A DNA stretch of 64,000 nucleotides from Pratylenchus scribneri. Lineage: Eukaryota; Nematoda; Chromadorea; Rhabditida; Pratylenchidae. The stretch's first letter is position 1, and each line of letters starts with the position of its first letter. Position numbers and translations under genes: made by a program. The notes beneath the pieces are model-generated. The model made no database searches. It had not been told where the DNA came from and worked only from the letters and a program-made list of their open reading frames with translations. The stretch is from positions 806,001 through 870,000 of the forward strand of contig JAQSEB010000145.1 of NCBI GenBank assembly GCA_030063045.1. The letters are read 5' to 3'. Of this stretch, positions 49,401 through 60,775 are shown one piece after another.

Positions 49401-50768
49401 GAATGAATATAAATTGTACCAAAACTTTTGGAAAGAAAACTTTCACCCCCATCTTTTGCACTGGCCAATTTGAAGAAAAGCTCATTCAATGCATGTTTTC
49501 CACCATCGATGGTGAAACTAGAGAAGAGAATTAAAGTTAGATTTGAAGAATAAACCAACGTTCGATTGGTGGTGGAAAGACGAAGAACAAAATTGCGCTG
49601 ATCTTTGGTGTTGATCAAAATGCCATGCCAATCGGGACCAGCTAGTTCTTGGCACCGTTTTGCCACAACATTCCCGGCCACATTGCGCAAATCAAATTGG
49701 CGGGTGGATTGCAATCCCATTGGCAACAATCCACTCTTATCCAATTGACTGCGATAACAGATCAAAAGTCTGCAAAATACTTGAATGAAATGAATTAAAG
49801 ATAGACAGACATCATTGCCAGTTGTCATTAATAAGTCTTATTTATTAAAAAGGGATGCTAATTTTAAAAATTTGAAATTATATTCACAAAATTTTCGTCG
49901 AAAAATTCTTCGATTTCAAATTTTATTTTTTAACTTTGTTATTTATTTTTTAATATTCTATTTAGCAATATTCTCAATTATTTATTGAAAATATTTAAAA
50001 ATAAAATTATTCTAATACTTTTTGGAATGGATTATGGATACTAATTTTTTGCAGGAAAAATATTTTTTACAAGAGAAAGGTTTTTTTCATGAAAGTAGTT
50101 TTTGATTTCTAACAACTCCGATACCGTTTTTTTAGATCTTACAATCTTAAACCAATTTGTAGGTCTCATCGATACGCATCGATTGGTATATAAAATAATA
50201 TATTAGCTTTTGGCCAAAAAATTAAAGTGTTTAAATAGAAAAACTGGAAAATTTGGTTTAAACGATTTAATACTCTTTAATTTTGACTAAAACCTGACAA
50301 ATTATATACCAAGATACGTCTCGATTACTAGAAATAGAAAATAACGAAAGGCTTGTAGGGTCTAAAACCGGTTTCTGGATAGGAAATCAAATACTACTTT
50401 TCATTCAAAAAAAATGTTTTTTCATGTAAAAAATTTTTTTCATGTATTTCTCTTTTTGAAATGGAATAAGTATAGTCAACTTAAATTTATTTGAATATTT
50501 CGAATTTAATTGTATTTCCCTTTCGCCCTCCAAATTACCCATCCATTCCATCAGGGCCACCTCCACAGATTTGATGTTCTTGGAGGAAAAATGCCAAACT
50601 GAAATGATGCAAATGGAAGTAGCCGGGTTGCGCCATGCATTGATCGTGCACATTGTATTCCTTGATCAGATTCATGCCATTTTGAAGCTCAATTGATCCA
50701 TCGCCGGCGAAACATTCCTTTTGGATAAGGATTGTGGCCAAAAGGAGGACCAATTCAAGAAAATACAT
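46443..50768 (-). CDS. Secreted multidomain protein with three galectin-like domains
   Basis: 743 residues from 13 exons: 50768-50539, 49769-49420, 49369-49228, 49185-49068, 48493-48322, 48276-48200, 48148-47939, 47903-47664, 47619-47434, 47112-46956, 46903-46833, 46777-46592 and 46535-46443; every phase agrees. A signal peptide (MYFLELVLLLATILIQKECF) is followed by about 260 residues I cannot assign (ICYRSQLDKSGLLPMG, GPDWHGILINTKDQRNFVL, YVNKSKCCKDIKIF). Three beta-rich segments of galectin type then follow. The first has MRFIVDFEKN, AQGAPFHLEVILRKNGITIN and ITGDYKYWNF. The second has FTIKLWHQKDDG, SQFEAIFKFNV and IIGDVSAE. The third has DQEFYIQFFTG and LSIKKGEIFHLDIHY. The usual sugar-contact set (H..PR, W..E.R) is not clearly conserved, so beta-galactoside binding is uncertain. 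Intron 7 appears to start with GC (47937-47938). Confidence 0.8.
47141..47396. mobile_element. Foldback element with telomere-like CCCTAA core
   Basis: Lies in an intron of the galectin-type gene. Outer arms: GGCGAAACTGG and TTTTGCCTAGGCGA pair with TCGCCTAGGCAAAA and CCAGTTTCGCC. Inner arms: ATCACACACTATC pairs with GATAGTGTGTGAT. The loop, about 47225-47290, contains five or more AACCCTA units. The canonical nematode telomere repeat is TTAGGC, so this TTAGGG-type core is not simply a telomere fragment. Confidence 0.75.
48513..48955. repeat. TTAAAATGTGTTTTCG minisatellite, galectin paralogue intron
   Basis: About 13 units of TTAATTAAAATGTGTTTTCG with spacer ATAAATTCTGA or TTAATTCTGAT. It is in the same intron as the array at 14281-14740 of the truncated copy, but the unit structure differs. 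Confidence 0.85.
50085..50400. mobile_element. Foldback element, diverged P1-like, intron 1 of galectin gene
   Basis: Arms share CTCATCGATACGCATCGATTGGTATATA with the complement of TATATACCAAGATACGTCTCGAT, and GTAGTTTTTGATTTC with the complement of GAAATCAAATACTAC. More degenerate than the other copies. Confidence 0.65.
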
Positions 50769-51653
50769 TTTTGGGAAATAAAAAGAATAAAATATTTTTA
50801 TCCTTTTTTTGGAATGGGTGGGGATTGGGGAAATGGGGATAGGGAAGAACGAATGAAATTGGGTGGAGTGGAGAGGGAGAAATTATCCAAACAATTTTAA
50901 TGAATAATTAGCGGCCAAATTTGGAGAAAATTTGGGGATGATGATGATGATTGTACAGTGGAGGGCCAAAAATGATATCATTTGTATTTTTTTTACTGTG
51001 AATTTGGTCAAAAAAAATTGGAAGGCAATGGGCAATAGTGGAATGGACCAAATTGAAAAAGATGATTCAATTTGGAAATGGCTTTCTTTTTTTCTTAATT
51101 GGCTTGTCGGGGCCACATTTTTATGGAAGGTGATTTGTTTGCCTGGGAAAATTATTATAGGCTTTTTTTTATGATGAACAAAATTATAAATTGTACGATT
51201 TTCTGAGAAAAGAATGAAGGAAAGAATAAAAAAAAATAAAAATTAAAATGAAATTATTAAAAAAATTTTTATAAAATATTTTAATAATATATTGTCGATT
51301 GCGATTGCTTCATTTGAATTACATACTTTCCTTTAATATTTTTTTTTGTCTTAATTTGAATAATGCGCTTATTAATCTTTAAATATGTGTTAACAAATTT
51401 TTCGTTCAAAAATTCATTCCTAATATTTTTAAATTACTGTATAACATTCCATGACTCAGTCGACATGGGCATATTTTACTAAGGTGTCGAGAATTTATTT
51501 GGGAATAAGCGTCGGAATTTCGATTGGAGATGAATATGTTGAGATGAGAATGCTCGAAAAATGTGGGCGAATCGCGAAGGAGAAAAGTACGATATTGCTA
51601 AGTATAAAAATATAAATTTCTTCAATTTTAAATTTTATAAAAATATAATAAAA
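50769..51653. other. Intergenic; outer part of the galectin segmental duplication
   Basis: The segment at about 50845-51110 corresponds to 14900-14931 joined to 16811-17035 next to the other galectin copy. It represents the site without the hAT insertion (AATGAAATTGGGTGGAGTGGAGAGGGAG here). From 51115 to 51653 the DNA is AT-rich and serves as the upstream region of the small membrane-protein gene. Confidence 0.65.
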
Positions 51654-52537
51654 ATGAAAGTAATGAATTTTGGCATCCTTCTGCCGTTGACAATTTGCAT
51701 TTTGTTTGTGCGAGTATCAGCAGGCATAAATGATGTAATAATTGGGAAATGGAATATATTTATAGTGCGATTATTAATATGGGAAATTAAAAAATTTCAG
51801 AAATAATCATTTAATTTTGAAAATTTTTCAAAATTAATAACCCGTACACGCATTGTTCATTGGGAGAAGATTAATATTTAGAAAAATAAAATTTTTTAAA
51901 AAAAAGATAATTATAAGTTTTATTATTAATTCCCAAAAAAAAATTATAGCACGTTTCGATGAAGCATCTTAATTCGGCATCAGGTCGATCGGAATCAGAA
52001 GCGACATCGATGCCAGCAAATTCCACAATGGCTCCCTTCAATTTCACCTCAACAAATACATCGATTAATCCTTCTATTAAATTGGTTGTTCAAAAAGAAG
52101 AAGAAGCGTGTAGTCAATGCAAACATTTATTGGAAAAATGTCAAAACAATAATTCCTGGAAAGTAAGCCAAAAACAAAGGAAATGGGAATGGCAATTTTT
52201 AAAATAAATAAAATTCCAATATAAATGTAAAAGTAAAAAATTTATTCAAAAATTTTCAAAAAAAATATTTCCCGGAAAGTTTTAATTTATGACAATTTGC
52301 GTCATTACTCATTATTCTTATTCTCTATCCAAATGCTCCAATCTTCTCTAACTATCGCTAGTAACTTTTACTATATGCAAATTTAATTATAAATATTTAT
52401 ATTTCATCGATCCAAAACTAATACAATTTTTTCCTCAGATTGTGGCATTTGTGTTCATTGGTATTGTTGTTGCTGCATTGCTACTAATCATTGCTGGCGC
52501 CGGATTTTACTTCTTTAAATTTGGAAAGGCAGAATAA
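51654..52537 (+). CDS. Small secretory-pathway single-pass membrane protein
   Basis: Three exons, all phase 0: 51654-51734, 51950-52162 and 52439-52537; 130 residues. Residues 1-24 form a signal peptide (MKVMNFGILLPLTICILFVR). The middle is Ser/Thr/Asn-rich with several N-glycosylation sequons (NST, NFT, NTS) and then CSQCKHLLEKC. Residues 99-122 are a transmembrane helix (IVAFVFIGIVVAALLLIIAG) followed by a short tail FYFFKFGKAE. This predicts a type I membrane protein with a short glycosylated ectodomain bearing three cysteines. No family recognised. It is transcribed divergently from the galectin-type gene. Confidence 0.75.
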
Positions 52538-53351
52538 ATGGATAACCGATTTATATCAACCCAAAATACCAAATTCGACCCAAATAAACAAATTTATAAA
52601 ATTTTATGTCATTGTTTAAATATAAAATATCATAATTTTTCGATTTTTCTCACTAGTTTATTGCTTTCAAATTTGATCGAAACGATGTGCATTTTCTTTA
52701 CTTTATTTTTTCAAAATATTCAGCACCAAGAATTGTTCAAAATTTTTAACAGGGTAATTTCGGTTTAGGCCCAACTCAATTCTTATTTGACTGCTTCGCT
52801 TAATTTCTTTGATGCGACGACTTTTGTGGCTACATTATTTTTGCTGGGCTCTTTCAAAATTGTAATGACAAAAGATAAACATTAGATTTAGCTAGTTAGA
52901 AATTTTAGCTATTGCATAGGGTTGGACAAAGTCTGTTTTTAGACGCTCTCGGTTTGAAAACCTGGTTTTCGGTTTTTGAAAAAATGTCGGGTATCGTTTT
53001 CGTCTTCTCCTATTTTCGGTTTAAAAGAGCAAAAATTCCAAATTTCGGTTTGAAATTCATTGAATTTCTCAAACCGAAACCGACTTTGTCCTCCAACCCT
53101 ATTATCGTAACACAATGAAAAATGCGAAGATCAAATAGTGTCCCTTATCGAATTTTTTCTTAACATATATATTTCGATAAAATAAACAAAGTCAACAGAT
53201 TTTTATATTTCATTTAAATATAGGGATAATTAGGTAATGAAAAATTTAGATAAAACCATGAACCAAAATATATGTTTTCAAAAGATTATAAAAAGAGTAA
53301 TCAAAAAATACAATCCGGGAATTTTCAAGTCTTAAAAATGTAAAATCGCTT
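52538..53351. other. Intergenic, convergent 3' ends
   Basis: AT-rich DNA between two converging genes. It contains one small transposon-like element (52917-53101) and nothing else that I can support. Confidence 0.5.
52917..53101. mobile_element. Short hAT-like MITE
   Basis: 185 bases bounded by TAGGGTTGGACAAAGTC and the complement of TAGGGTTGGAGGACAAAGTC. The interior holds TTTCGGTTT and AAACCGAAACCGAC like the subterminal repeats of the hAT element at 14932-16802. The flanking 8 bases (CTATTGCA and TTATCGTA) match at five positions, all differences being C/T, so an old 8-bp duplication is plausible but not proven. Confidence 0.55.
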
Positions 53352-56300
53352 TTATCCTCCGGCTTTTGCTGGCACAGACTTTGTTCCAGGCGAGTGGTAG
53401 TCTCCTCCATTGATATAGTCCATAAGTCCTGGAAAATTTATATGTGCTGGAAAACCATTGTTCAGTTCTTCTTGTTTCGACGAAGACGCAGATTCCGTAT
53501 TGGGTACTGAAGGGTGGACACTGATTTCGTCAACCGGCGATTTCGGATTATTTGATGCCCTAATAAAGTGGATGAGGGGAAATTAAATAAAGGATGGTAT
53601 TTAATTTAGCGAAAAAAAACATGGCGAAAAAATATTGAAAATGGCAAAAAGATTATAAGGGTTTAATGGTTTGTCCTAGAAACACAAAAACCTTATACCC
53701 AATGGAAGATCTCGTCAAGACGCATCGATTGATATATAATTTGTCATGGTTTGATCAAAAATTAAGGGTTTTAAACCACTTAAACCATTTTATGGGTTTG
53801 GTTCAAAACCAATTAAACCATGACAAATTATATACCATCCAATGGTATATTATTTGCCAATTTTGGACAAACTGTTAAACTGTTATAAACTTTTCAGCAT
53901 TTTCAATGCTTTTTTTTTGCCATTTTAAATATTTCCCATAAAATAAATGGAATTGAGTAATATTTCATTCAATTTTATCATTTCACGAGCAATATTATAA
54001 ATTATTTAAAACCGTGTTAAAAGTTAAATTGGATCTATTTTGGGATAAATTATTAGATTAAAAAAAAGCATCATCCTGAATTTATCTATAATTTATTGAT
54101 CTTAAATAATTTATCCATAAAAATTGAATTTAATTAAAATTTGCCATCTAGAAAAAAAAAACATTTTAAGGTTATAAACTTGGAAAAAAACAAAAATTTA
54201 TCGTTAACAATATTCAGCCTATTAGATAATCCTAATCCTAACATTTCCTTTTATGGTATTTAATTATTTAATGTATTTACATATTATTATTTAAATTTAT
54301 TTGATAATAATAAATTAATTAACTCAAAAAATTCAATTTAATTAAAATTTTTCAACACAAAAAAAAACAATTTTTAAGGCTAAAAAAATAGCTGTAATTA
54401 ACTCAATAAACTGAATTTAATTAAATTTTTCAACACAAAAAAACAATTTTTAAGGCTAAAAATTGCTGGTCAAATTTTTGTTCCATTATTATAAATACAT
54501 ATTTAGCTAAGCTTAGTCCTCTAGCCTTAGCATTTTTCAAGGCAAAATTATATTGTTTTAATTATTCAATCAATGGAAAAAACTTGGGTAACTTCAATGA
54601 TTTTTTCGTATATTTAATATTAATATTATTTTTTTTTAAATTATTAATATGAAAGAATACCTAGGACTGTTTCTACGACTAACTATTGGAGAGAGAATGG
54701 GCGTTTCCCCTCTTCCCAATTTGATTTCCAATTGTTCCCTCAATTTTTCCAGTTCCCGTCTTTTCTCCACAGTTTGATGTTCTCTCAATTGGTTTTTGAC
54801 TTCATCAAGTTCATGGTAATTTACATAGTTTATATTTTCATTTTCTCTTCTTAGCATATCTTTTATGGTTTTCAACGTTTTTTGTTCTTCTATTGTTCCC
54901 AACATTTTTTTCGGTTGACAGAATGTCTCATAAAATAGGGCTCCAATTGTTTTTGGTCTCCGAATTTCTCTTTCGATGGCCTCGTCCAAAATGATTTTCA
55001 TATTCAGCATTAAACCAGTAGATAATTGGGAAAATTGTCTCTTTATTCCAAAAATGTCAAACAATTTGTCCAATCGGCCATAAATCACAAGCAATTTTAA
55101 TGAATCCAAAATTACATTCGTCCCAACAAATGGTTGCAGTCCATGTGCACCTTTGAAAATGGTAATTTTTGTTTAATTTAGATTTTTCTTTTTTGCTTGG
55201 TTGTGCATTTCCTAAAAAGTGCCAAATTGTTGAATTTCCTCAAAAAAGTGCCAAAAAATTAATTGCCAAAATAATAAATAAATGAGAAATATTGCAAAAT
55301 TGTTAATATAGGAAAAATTGAATGGTTTGAAATAAATATTCGATGTACCCTTGTACCTTAATTCTTCCATTTTAGACCTTTATCCCTCTTAATCCGGCTT
55401 AATCCCCTTTATCCGGTTTAATCTTGCGCAACCCCGTGCCTCCGGCCCGGCCAACGTATCTTCGGCACGCTTCCATTTCATCCCCGTCCCATTTCCTACC
55501 TTAATCCCGCCATTTTTAACATTTATACCTCTTAATCCCCCTTTATCCAGCTTAATCCCCCTTTAGCCGGTTATTATATTTTTAAATCTCGAGAAATTTT
55601 ATAACGACACAAAATTTTGCAATATTTCTCATTTATTTATTATTTTGGCACTTATTTTTTGGTGGCACTTTTTTGAGGAAATTCAACAATTTGACACTTT
55701 TTTTAGGAATTTCAATAATTTGGCACTTTTTTAGGAATTTCAACCATTTGGCACTTTTTAGGAAACGCCACAGCACCTTTTTTTGGAAGAAGTTCATCCG
55801 ATCCCAATTGGGCTCAACAACACAATCAATTTTTCATTTTTTAAAATTTTTTTTAGCCTTAACTCTATGAATTTTTTACCGATTAAAAATGAAATCTTAT
55901 AAAATTATTTCTGCTTTTCATTTGATATAAAATTCATGGAAAATACTTTAAAAAATTACGAAGCTTTTGCCTAATTTTCTTTTTAGAATATTAAATTTAT
56001 TTAAATTTAATATTTTTTACTGTTTCTTGAATCCCCAATATCTTCGGCTTTCCAACTATTATTTTCTTTATATCGTTTTTCGTTATCCATATTCTCTTTC
56101 TCTTCTTTTTTATCTTTCCTTGAAGCGTTCATTCCAATTTGTGCCAATTTAAAATGATTGCCTAATTTCTCATTCTCTGGCATCGACAAATTTAAGAAAG
56201 CTTTTGTTTGTTGTACAATTTCATTTTCCACTAAAATTTCTTGAAATTTCACTTTCTTTTTTGAGTTCTGATGAAATATTCGAATTCCCTTCCCAGCCAA

Positions 56301-59300
56301 AACTTTTTTCGGAATTTTTATTTCTTCCAATTCATTCAAATAATTTCGAATAATTTGTTCAGTTAAAATTTTCATTTCAATTAAAGCCCTCTGCTGCTGA
56401 GGCAAATCATTTTCATATACTTCTTCACTTTCACTTGGAAGGTATAATTCGCTGGGAAATTCTTCTAATGAATTTCTTATTTTATTTTTCTTCTCAAAAA
56501 CCCAATCAAATTCTTTGGCAATTGTTTTAACCAATTTGATATTTGCAATATTCAATGCCAATGTGAAATAATTGAGAGGATATTCCTGAATAAAATAAAG
56601 GAAAATATTTAATTTTCAGAAAAAAAACATTTTACTATTTGCGGAAGAGTATTAAAAATAGAGAAAAGTTAATTACATTTATAAATGTTTGGAAACTTGC
56701 CCCAGACCCCTAAACCCAATAGCCATAGCCAATACCCATTTGATAGATCTCGATGAAACGCATCGATTGAAGAAAAAGAATATAACGATAAAGATGTTAT
56801 GAAGATAATGATGAGGATGATATAGATGAGATTCATCACTTATTATCACCTTCATCCTCATCATCTTCTTTATCATCTTTTTCAACATCATCTTTTTCAT
56901 CATCTTCAGCATCATCTTCTTCATCATCATCTTCATCCTCATCTTTATCATCATCTTCATCATCATCATCTTCATCATCATCATCTTCATCTTCAACATC
57001 TTCATCATCATCTTCATCCTCATCTTTATCATCATCATTATCATCATCTTCATCTTCTTCTTCATCATCATCTTCATCATCTACTTCATCATCTTCATCA
57101 TCTTCATCTTCATCATCTTCTTCATCATCTACTTCATCATCTTCATCATCTTCTTCATCATCATCTTCATCATCATCATCTTCTTCAATCTTCTCATCAT
57201 CTTTATCATCATTTTCTACTTCATCATCATCTTCCTCATCATCATCAATCCTTCTCATCTTCTTCATCATCATCTTCATCATCATCATCTTCTTCAAGCT
57301 TCTCATCATCTTTATCATCATTTTCTACTTCATCATCATCGTGATCATCTTCTTCATTGTAATCTTCATCTTCTTCATTATCATCTTCCTCATCATCATC
57401 TTCATCATCATTCTTCATTTTCTTCATCCTTATCATCATTTTTATCATCATTTTCTACTTCTTCACCATTCCTTCACGATAATGTCAATCCCCCCCACCC
57501 CCAATAATAGGAAAGTATCCTTAATTCTAACATATATTCTTGGCCGAGCTATTAAAATGCAATATGTAAGTATTATAATATTTTACAATATTTAAAAAGA
57601 ATGAATAAAATGATTAATAATAAAATTGCACCTGTTTATCCTCATTTTTATCCACACTATTATTCAATTTTGCTTCAATATTTGCTTCAATTTTTCTGAT
57701 TAAACCTTTTTTGAATAGCAACAATCTTTCATACGGGGACATTTGCTCACTTTCGATTGCATTTATTTGTTGTTCATCTGCCCATTCTTCCGCTTTTTTT
57801 TCCGCTTGCACTTTTTCAAAATATTTTTGTTTATTCAAATTCCAACGCATAATATTTTTTTCAATATAGAATTTTTCTTTTTTGATCAAAATTTTTCGTT
57901 TTTCCGAAAAAAATTCATCAATTTCCATCTAAAATAAGAAAAATTGTTAGATTATTGTGTTTATTAGAGCTTTTCGATATAAAAATAATTGATCCAAAAA
58001 CTGACCACTAGAAAGTTTTAAGACTAAAAAGAAAAAGTGCCAAATTTTGGTAATTTTTTTTGATCATTTTTTTGCAATTTTGAATTAAATCCACTAATTT
58101 TCTTTCTCTAATCAGTTGATTCAAATCAGGGTTAAAACAGATTATTAATAAATTCTATCAAAAAATTAAAATAAATTAATCTATTATTACATTAAAATAT
58201 TATTATATATCAAAAATAAATATTATAAATAATATTAAATATAAATAAACTTCATTTTTTACCTTTAATTCAATATAAGATGAAGACGTTGATTCAATAG
58301 TTTTAATCAATTTTTTGAACTCTTTCTTCAAAATTTTCGATTTTCTCACTTCATTTATGGCATTTTCAACTGTATTTTCTCTCATTTCATCCCACTTTTC
58401 ATATGCAAAATCATCAAATTTTCGTTGAATTTCTGTTTTCATCTCTTCATTTTTCTCCAATAATTGTCCAATAAATTCTCTGTAATTATAGAGCCAAATT
58501 TGTTTATTCAAATGGAAAATTTTTGTTAGAATTTCCATGGCCAAATTCTCTAATATTTCATCGTGATCGGCAAAGTGAACCATAGAATTTTGATGCTGAA
58601 ACAAAAATAATTTTGGCACTTATTCAGCACAACAGTTTGCTTCCTCTTTTTTGTTGAGAAGGGAAAAGTGAAGGCGGTCACCCCTTTGGGATATCAGAGG
58701 ATTAGGGTTAGGTTTTCATTGATAGGATATCATCTCAGAAAACCCTAATGACCCTAATCCCTAACTCTAATCCTGCTGATGAGTGATGACGCAAAGAGAA
58801 GACACTTCAATTTTTCCCTTCTCAAAGAGGATACATTTTTATAAGTATAATAAGTAACCATAATTTTTTATTAGGGAAATTAATAAAATTTACAAACCAA
58901 AAAGATATTAATAAGGAAAAAATTTGAAAAAATCTTTTTCCTAATTTCGTTAGGGTTTATTAGGGGTAGGGGATAGACTATTATGCTCTCATCCCAGTTG
59001 GGTATGCGACGGTTTGTGGCGGGCCGGTTTGTGGCGAACTAGTTTTTGCTTTATAACTCATCTTAATCTGAACCGTTTTGTTATGTTTTTATATTCATTT
59101 GATAGAGCAATGTGTTTTCTATCGAATGATATAAAAATCATTTTATATTATTCAAAATAAAGAAAGTTATGAGCTATTGAATAAAAGTGGGCAAAATGGT
59201 GTCAATTTTGAAGGTTTTTGAATTTTTAAAAATGCAAAAATATGTTTTATAATTTGATTTTTATATGGGCTGATAAAGAATTTTTTACTCTATTCAATGA

Positions 59301-60284
59301 TATAAAAAAGATTCGAAAACATTTATTAGGCGCTGAGCTATTAGCTTTCGCCACAAACCGGCCGCGCCACAAAACGTCCCGCTCCGTCCCAGTTTAACCC
59401 ATAATGACCTTAATCCTTAACCCTAATCCACTGATGATTCAAATGGGGGGGGGGGGGGGGGGGGGGAACCCTTCCTTTTTCCCTTCTCTGTTCTCTTCAA
59501 CAAAAAAGAGAATTCAAACTGGATAAGTACCATAATTTTTTATTAGGGAAATTAATAAAATTTATAAAAACATGAAAAAATTTTTTCTTAATTAAATGAA
59601 ATATCAAAGAAATTATACTTGAATTGGTTGTTTCCCTTTCTTGATTTGATCCATTTTTATTTGATGACTACTTGAACTTTCAGATATTGGTGAATCATAA
59701 TATTCTATTATTTCACTTCTAATCATTTGTTCATTTTCTTCTTCCATTTTTCCTTTTCCATTTTTATCATAATGTTGGCCTTCAATAATTGGATTCACAT
59801 TTTCCGTATGTTGAAATTTCCAAAAGTTTTTCTCCAATTTTTCCATTCGAAATGCGTTGAATTGCATTGAAATTGCCTCAAGCCTTTCTCTTAAAACATA
59901 TTCTGTTGCCCGCTTAAAATGTCCATTGTTCAAGTCGACAAAATAATTTCTAGTTTCCTCAACAATTTTCTCAATACTTTCTTGTAATTTTCTATTTTTA
60001 ATATAAAATGAAAGTTTTTCTCTCGTTTTTTTAATATTTTCAATTTCTTTAGTGCGTTGAGAATTGTATTGAATTTGGTGATTCCATTTTTGAATTTTTT
60101 CTTCCTTTTCAATTAAAATATTTTCAAAATTTTCATAAGTTTTTTCAAGCCAATCTCCGAATTTTTGAATATCCCATATAATTTTGTGCTGTTCTTCGTT
60201 GAATTTTGCAGTGCTTTTGACAAAATTTGAGAAAATACTAAAATAAAAAATGAAGAGCCAAAATGCAAGTTTTCTTGATGTCAT
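53352..60284 (-). CDS. Secreted Lys/Glu-rich, probably coiled-coil protein, unrecognised
   Basis: 852 residues from six exons: 60284-59619, 58595-58263, 57928-57632, 56585-56021, 55150-54661 and 53559-53352; phases agree at every junction. A signal peptide (MTSRKLAFWLFIFYFSIFSN) is followed by long charged helices (EKEEKIQKWNHQIQYNSQRT, FDDFAYEKWDEMRENTVENA, QAEKKAEEWADEQQI, LREHQTVEKRRELEKLREQL) that look like coiled coil, with almost no cysteine. The segment VILDSLKLLVIYGRLDKLFD in exon 5 is the most hydrophobic part of the mature protein. The tail is Pro/Ser/Gly-rich (ISVHPSVPNTESASSS). The join of exon 4 to exon 5 (A|GT) is inferred: without it exon 4 ends at TAA 56007-56009, and 55150-53352 would be a separate gene lacking a start. 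Codon use is AT-rich like the surroundings. I do not recognise the family. Confidence 0.7.
53590..53940. mobile_element. Foldback element, family P1, last intron of the coiled-coil gene
   Basis: Ends GGATGGTATTTAATTT and AAATATTTCCC. Internal GATCTCGTCAAGACGCATCG on the left, TTGGTTCAAAACCAATTAAACCATGACAAATTATATACCA-type pairing toward the centre, and CATTGAAAATGGC-type repeats near both ends. The right arm is partly replaced. Confidence 0.75.
55200..55770. mobile_element. Foldback element with TTTCCTAAAAAGTGCCAAAT ends
   Basis: Left arm about 55208-55310 (AAAGTGCCAAATTGTTGAATT, GAGAAATATTGCAAAAT); right arm about 55605-55765 in reverse. The GTGCCAAA unit is repeated two to four times per arm. 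The centre (55365-55585) has inverted CTTAATCCCCCTTTATCC and TTCCATTTCATCCCC-type blocks. It lies in intron 4 of the coiled-coil gene. Confidence 0.75.
56610..56780. mobile_element. Half P1 foldback copy abutting microsatellite
   Basis: Contains ATTTGATAGATCTCGATGAAACGCATCG, corresponding to one P1 arm. The expected second arm is absent, and the GAT/ATC microsatellite begins about 60 bases on. Confidence 0.55.
56828..57475. repeat. TCATCATCTTCATC microsatellite, about 650 bases
   Basis: Imperfect (TCATCATCT)n in intron 3 of the coiled-coil gene. It produces long Met/Lys-, Asp/Glu- and His-only reading frames that are not genes. An internal duplication of about 110 bases (CTTCTACTTCATCATC..CTTCTCATCATC) is visible around 57190-57345. 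Confidence 0.9.
58640..58870. mobile_element. Foldback element with TTAGGGTTAGG interior
   Basis: CCTCTTTTTTGTTGAGAAGGGAAAAGTGAA on the left pairs with CTTCAATTTTTCCCTTCTC on the right. Inner GGATTAGGGTTAGG pairs with CCTAATCCCTAACTCTAATCC. It is in intron 1 of the coiled-coil gene and similar to the element at 18958-19222. Confidence 0.65.
58880..59590. mobile_element. Nested foldback elements
   Basis: An outer TTAGGG-type element (GGGTTTATTAGGGGTAGGG near 58950; CCTTAATCCTTAACCCTAATCC near 59407) is split by a second palindrome at about 59005-59385, whose ends pair GACGGTTTGTGGCGGGCCGG with CCGGCCGCGCCACAAAACGTC. The flank TACCATAATTTTTTATTAGG, seen at 59528-59547, also occurs after the previous element near 58857-58876, so the whole block looks duplicated. 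Confidence 0.6.
59445..59466 (+). repeat. Homopolymer of 22 G
   Basis: An uninterrupted run of 22 guanines inside the foldback block of intron 1. Long G tracts are fragile without the DOG-1 helicase in C. elegans and are error-prone in sequencing, so the length is approximate. Confidence 0.9.
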
Positions 60285-60495
60285 AATGATTTTATTGGTA
60301 CTGAAAAAATAGGTAAAAATAGAAATAATAAGATGAAATTAGAATATCCTTTTTCGGAATAAGAGCAAAGTTCGGGATTCAGTAGAAATGTGTATCGTTA
60401 TTTGGTGGAATGGGGGAGGGGGGGATAAGCATAAACCGGATTTTCCTTCAAATCCGTTTTATTAGTTATTTTTAAAATTTTAATTTTTGACGAAA

Positions 60496-60775
60496 CTGCT
60501 TCATACCGCTGGCGGTAAAGTTGATTTAGCATTGTTTATGGCATTCAAGATGACATCAAAAGATTCGGTCAATTTTGAGTTTTCAGCGAATTATGGCCGA
60601 AAAACCCCTGGTTTAATTAAATTATGTTTTTGGCCGTTTTTTGGTCATAACTCGCTGAAAACTCAAAATTGGCCAAAGCTTTTTATGTTACTTTGTAGCT
60701 AATTTTATGACTAATAAAATGCCATAAACAAAACTACATCCAGCGGCACCAAACCGTTTCGTCCGCAAATGGCGT
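60496..60775. mobile_element. Foldback element
   Basis: CAATTTTGAGTTTTCAGCGA with TTATGGCCGAAAAA on the left pairs with TTTTTGGTCATAA and TCGCTGAAAACTCAAAATTG on the right. The outer parts pair GTTTATGGCATT with AATGCCATAAAC. Confidence 0.75.

Noticed and set aside
56679..57451. Long reading frames rich in Met/Lys, Asp/Glu, His or Ser on both strands
   Set aside because: They arise from the TCATCATCT microsatellite inside an intron; any frame of such a repeat is open.
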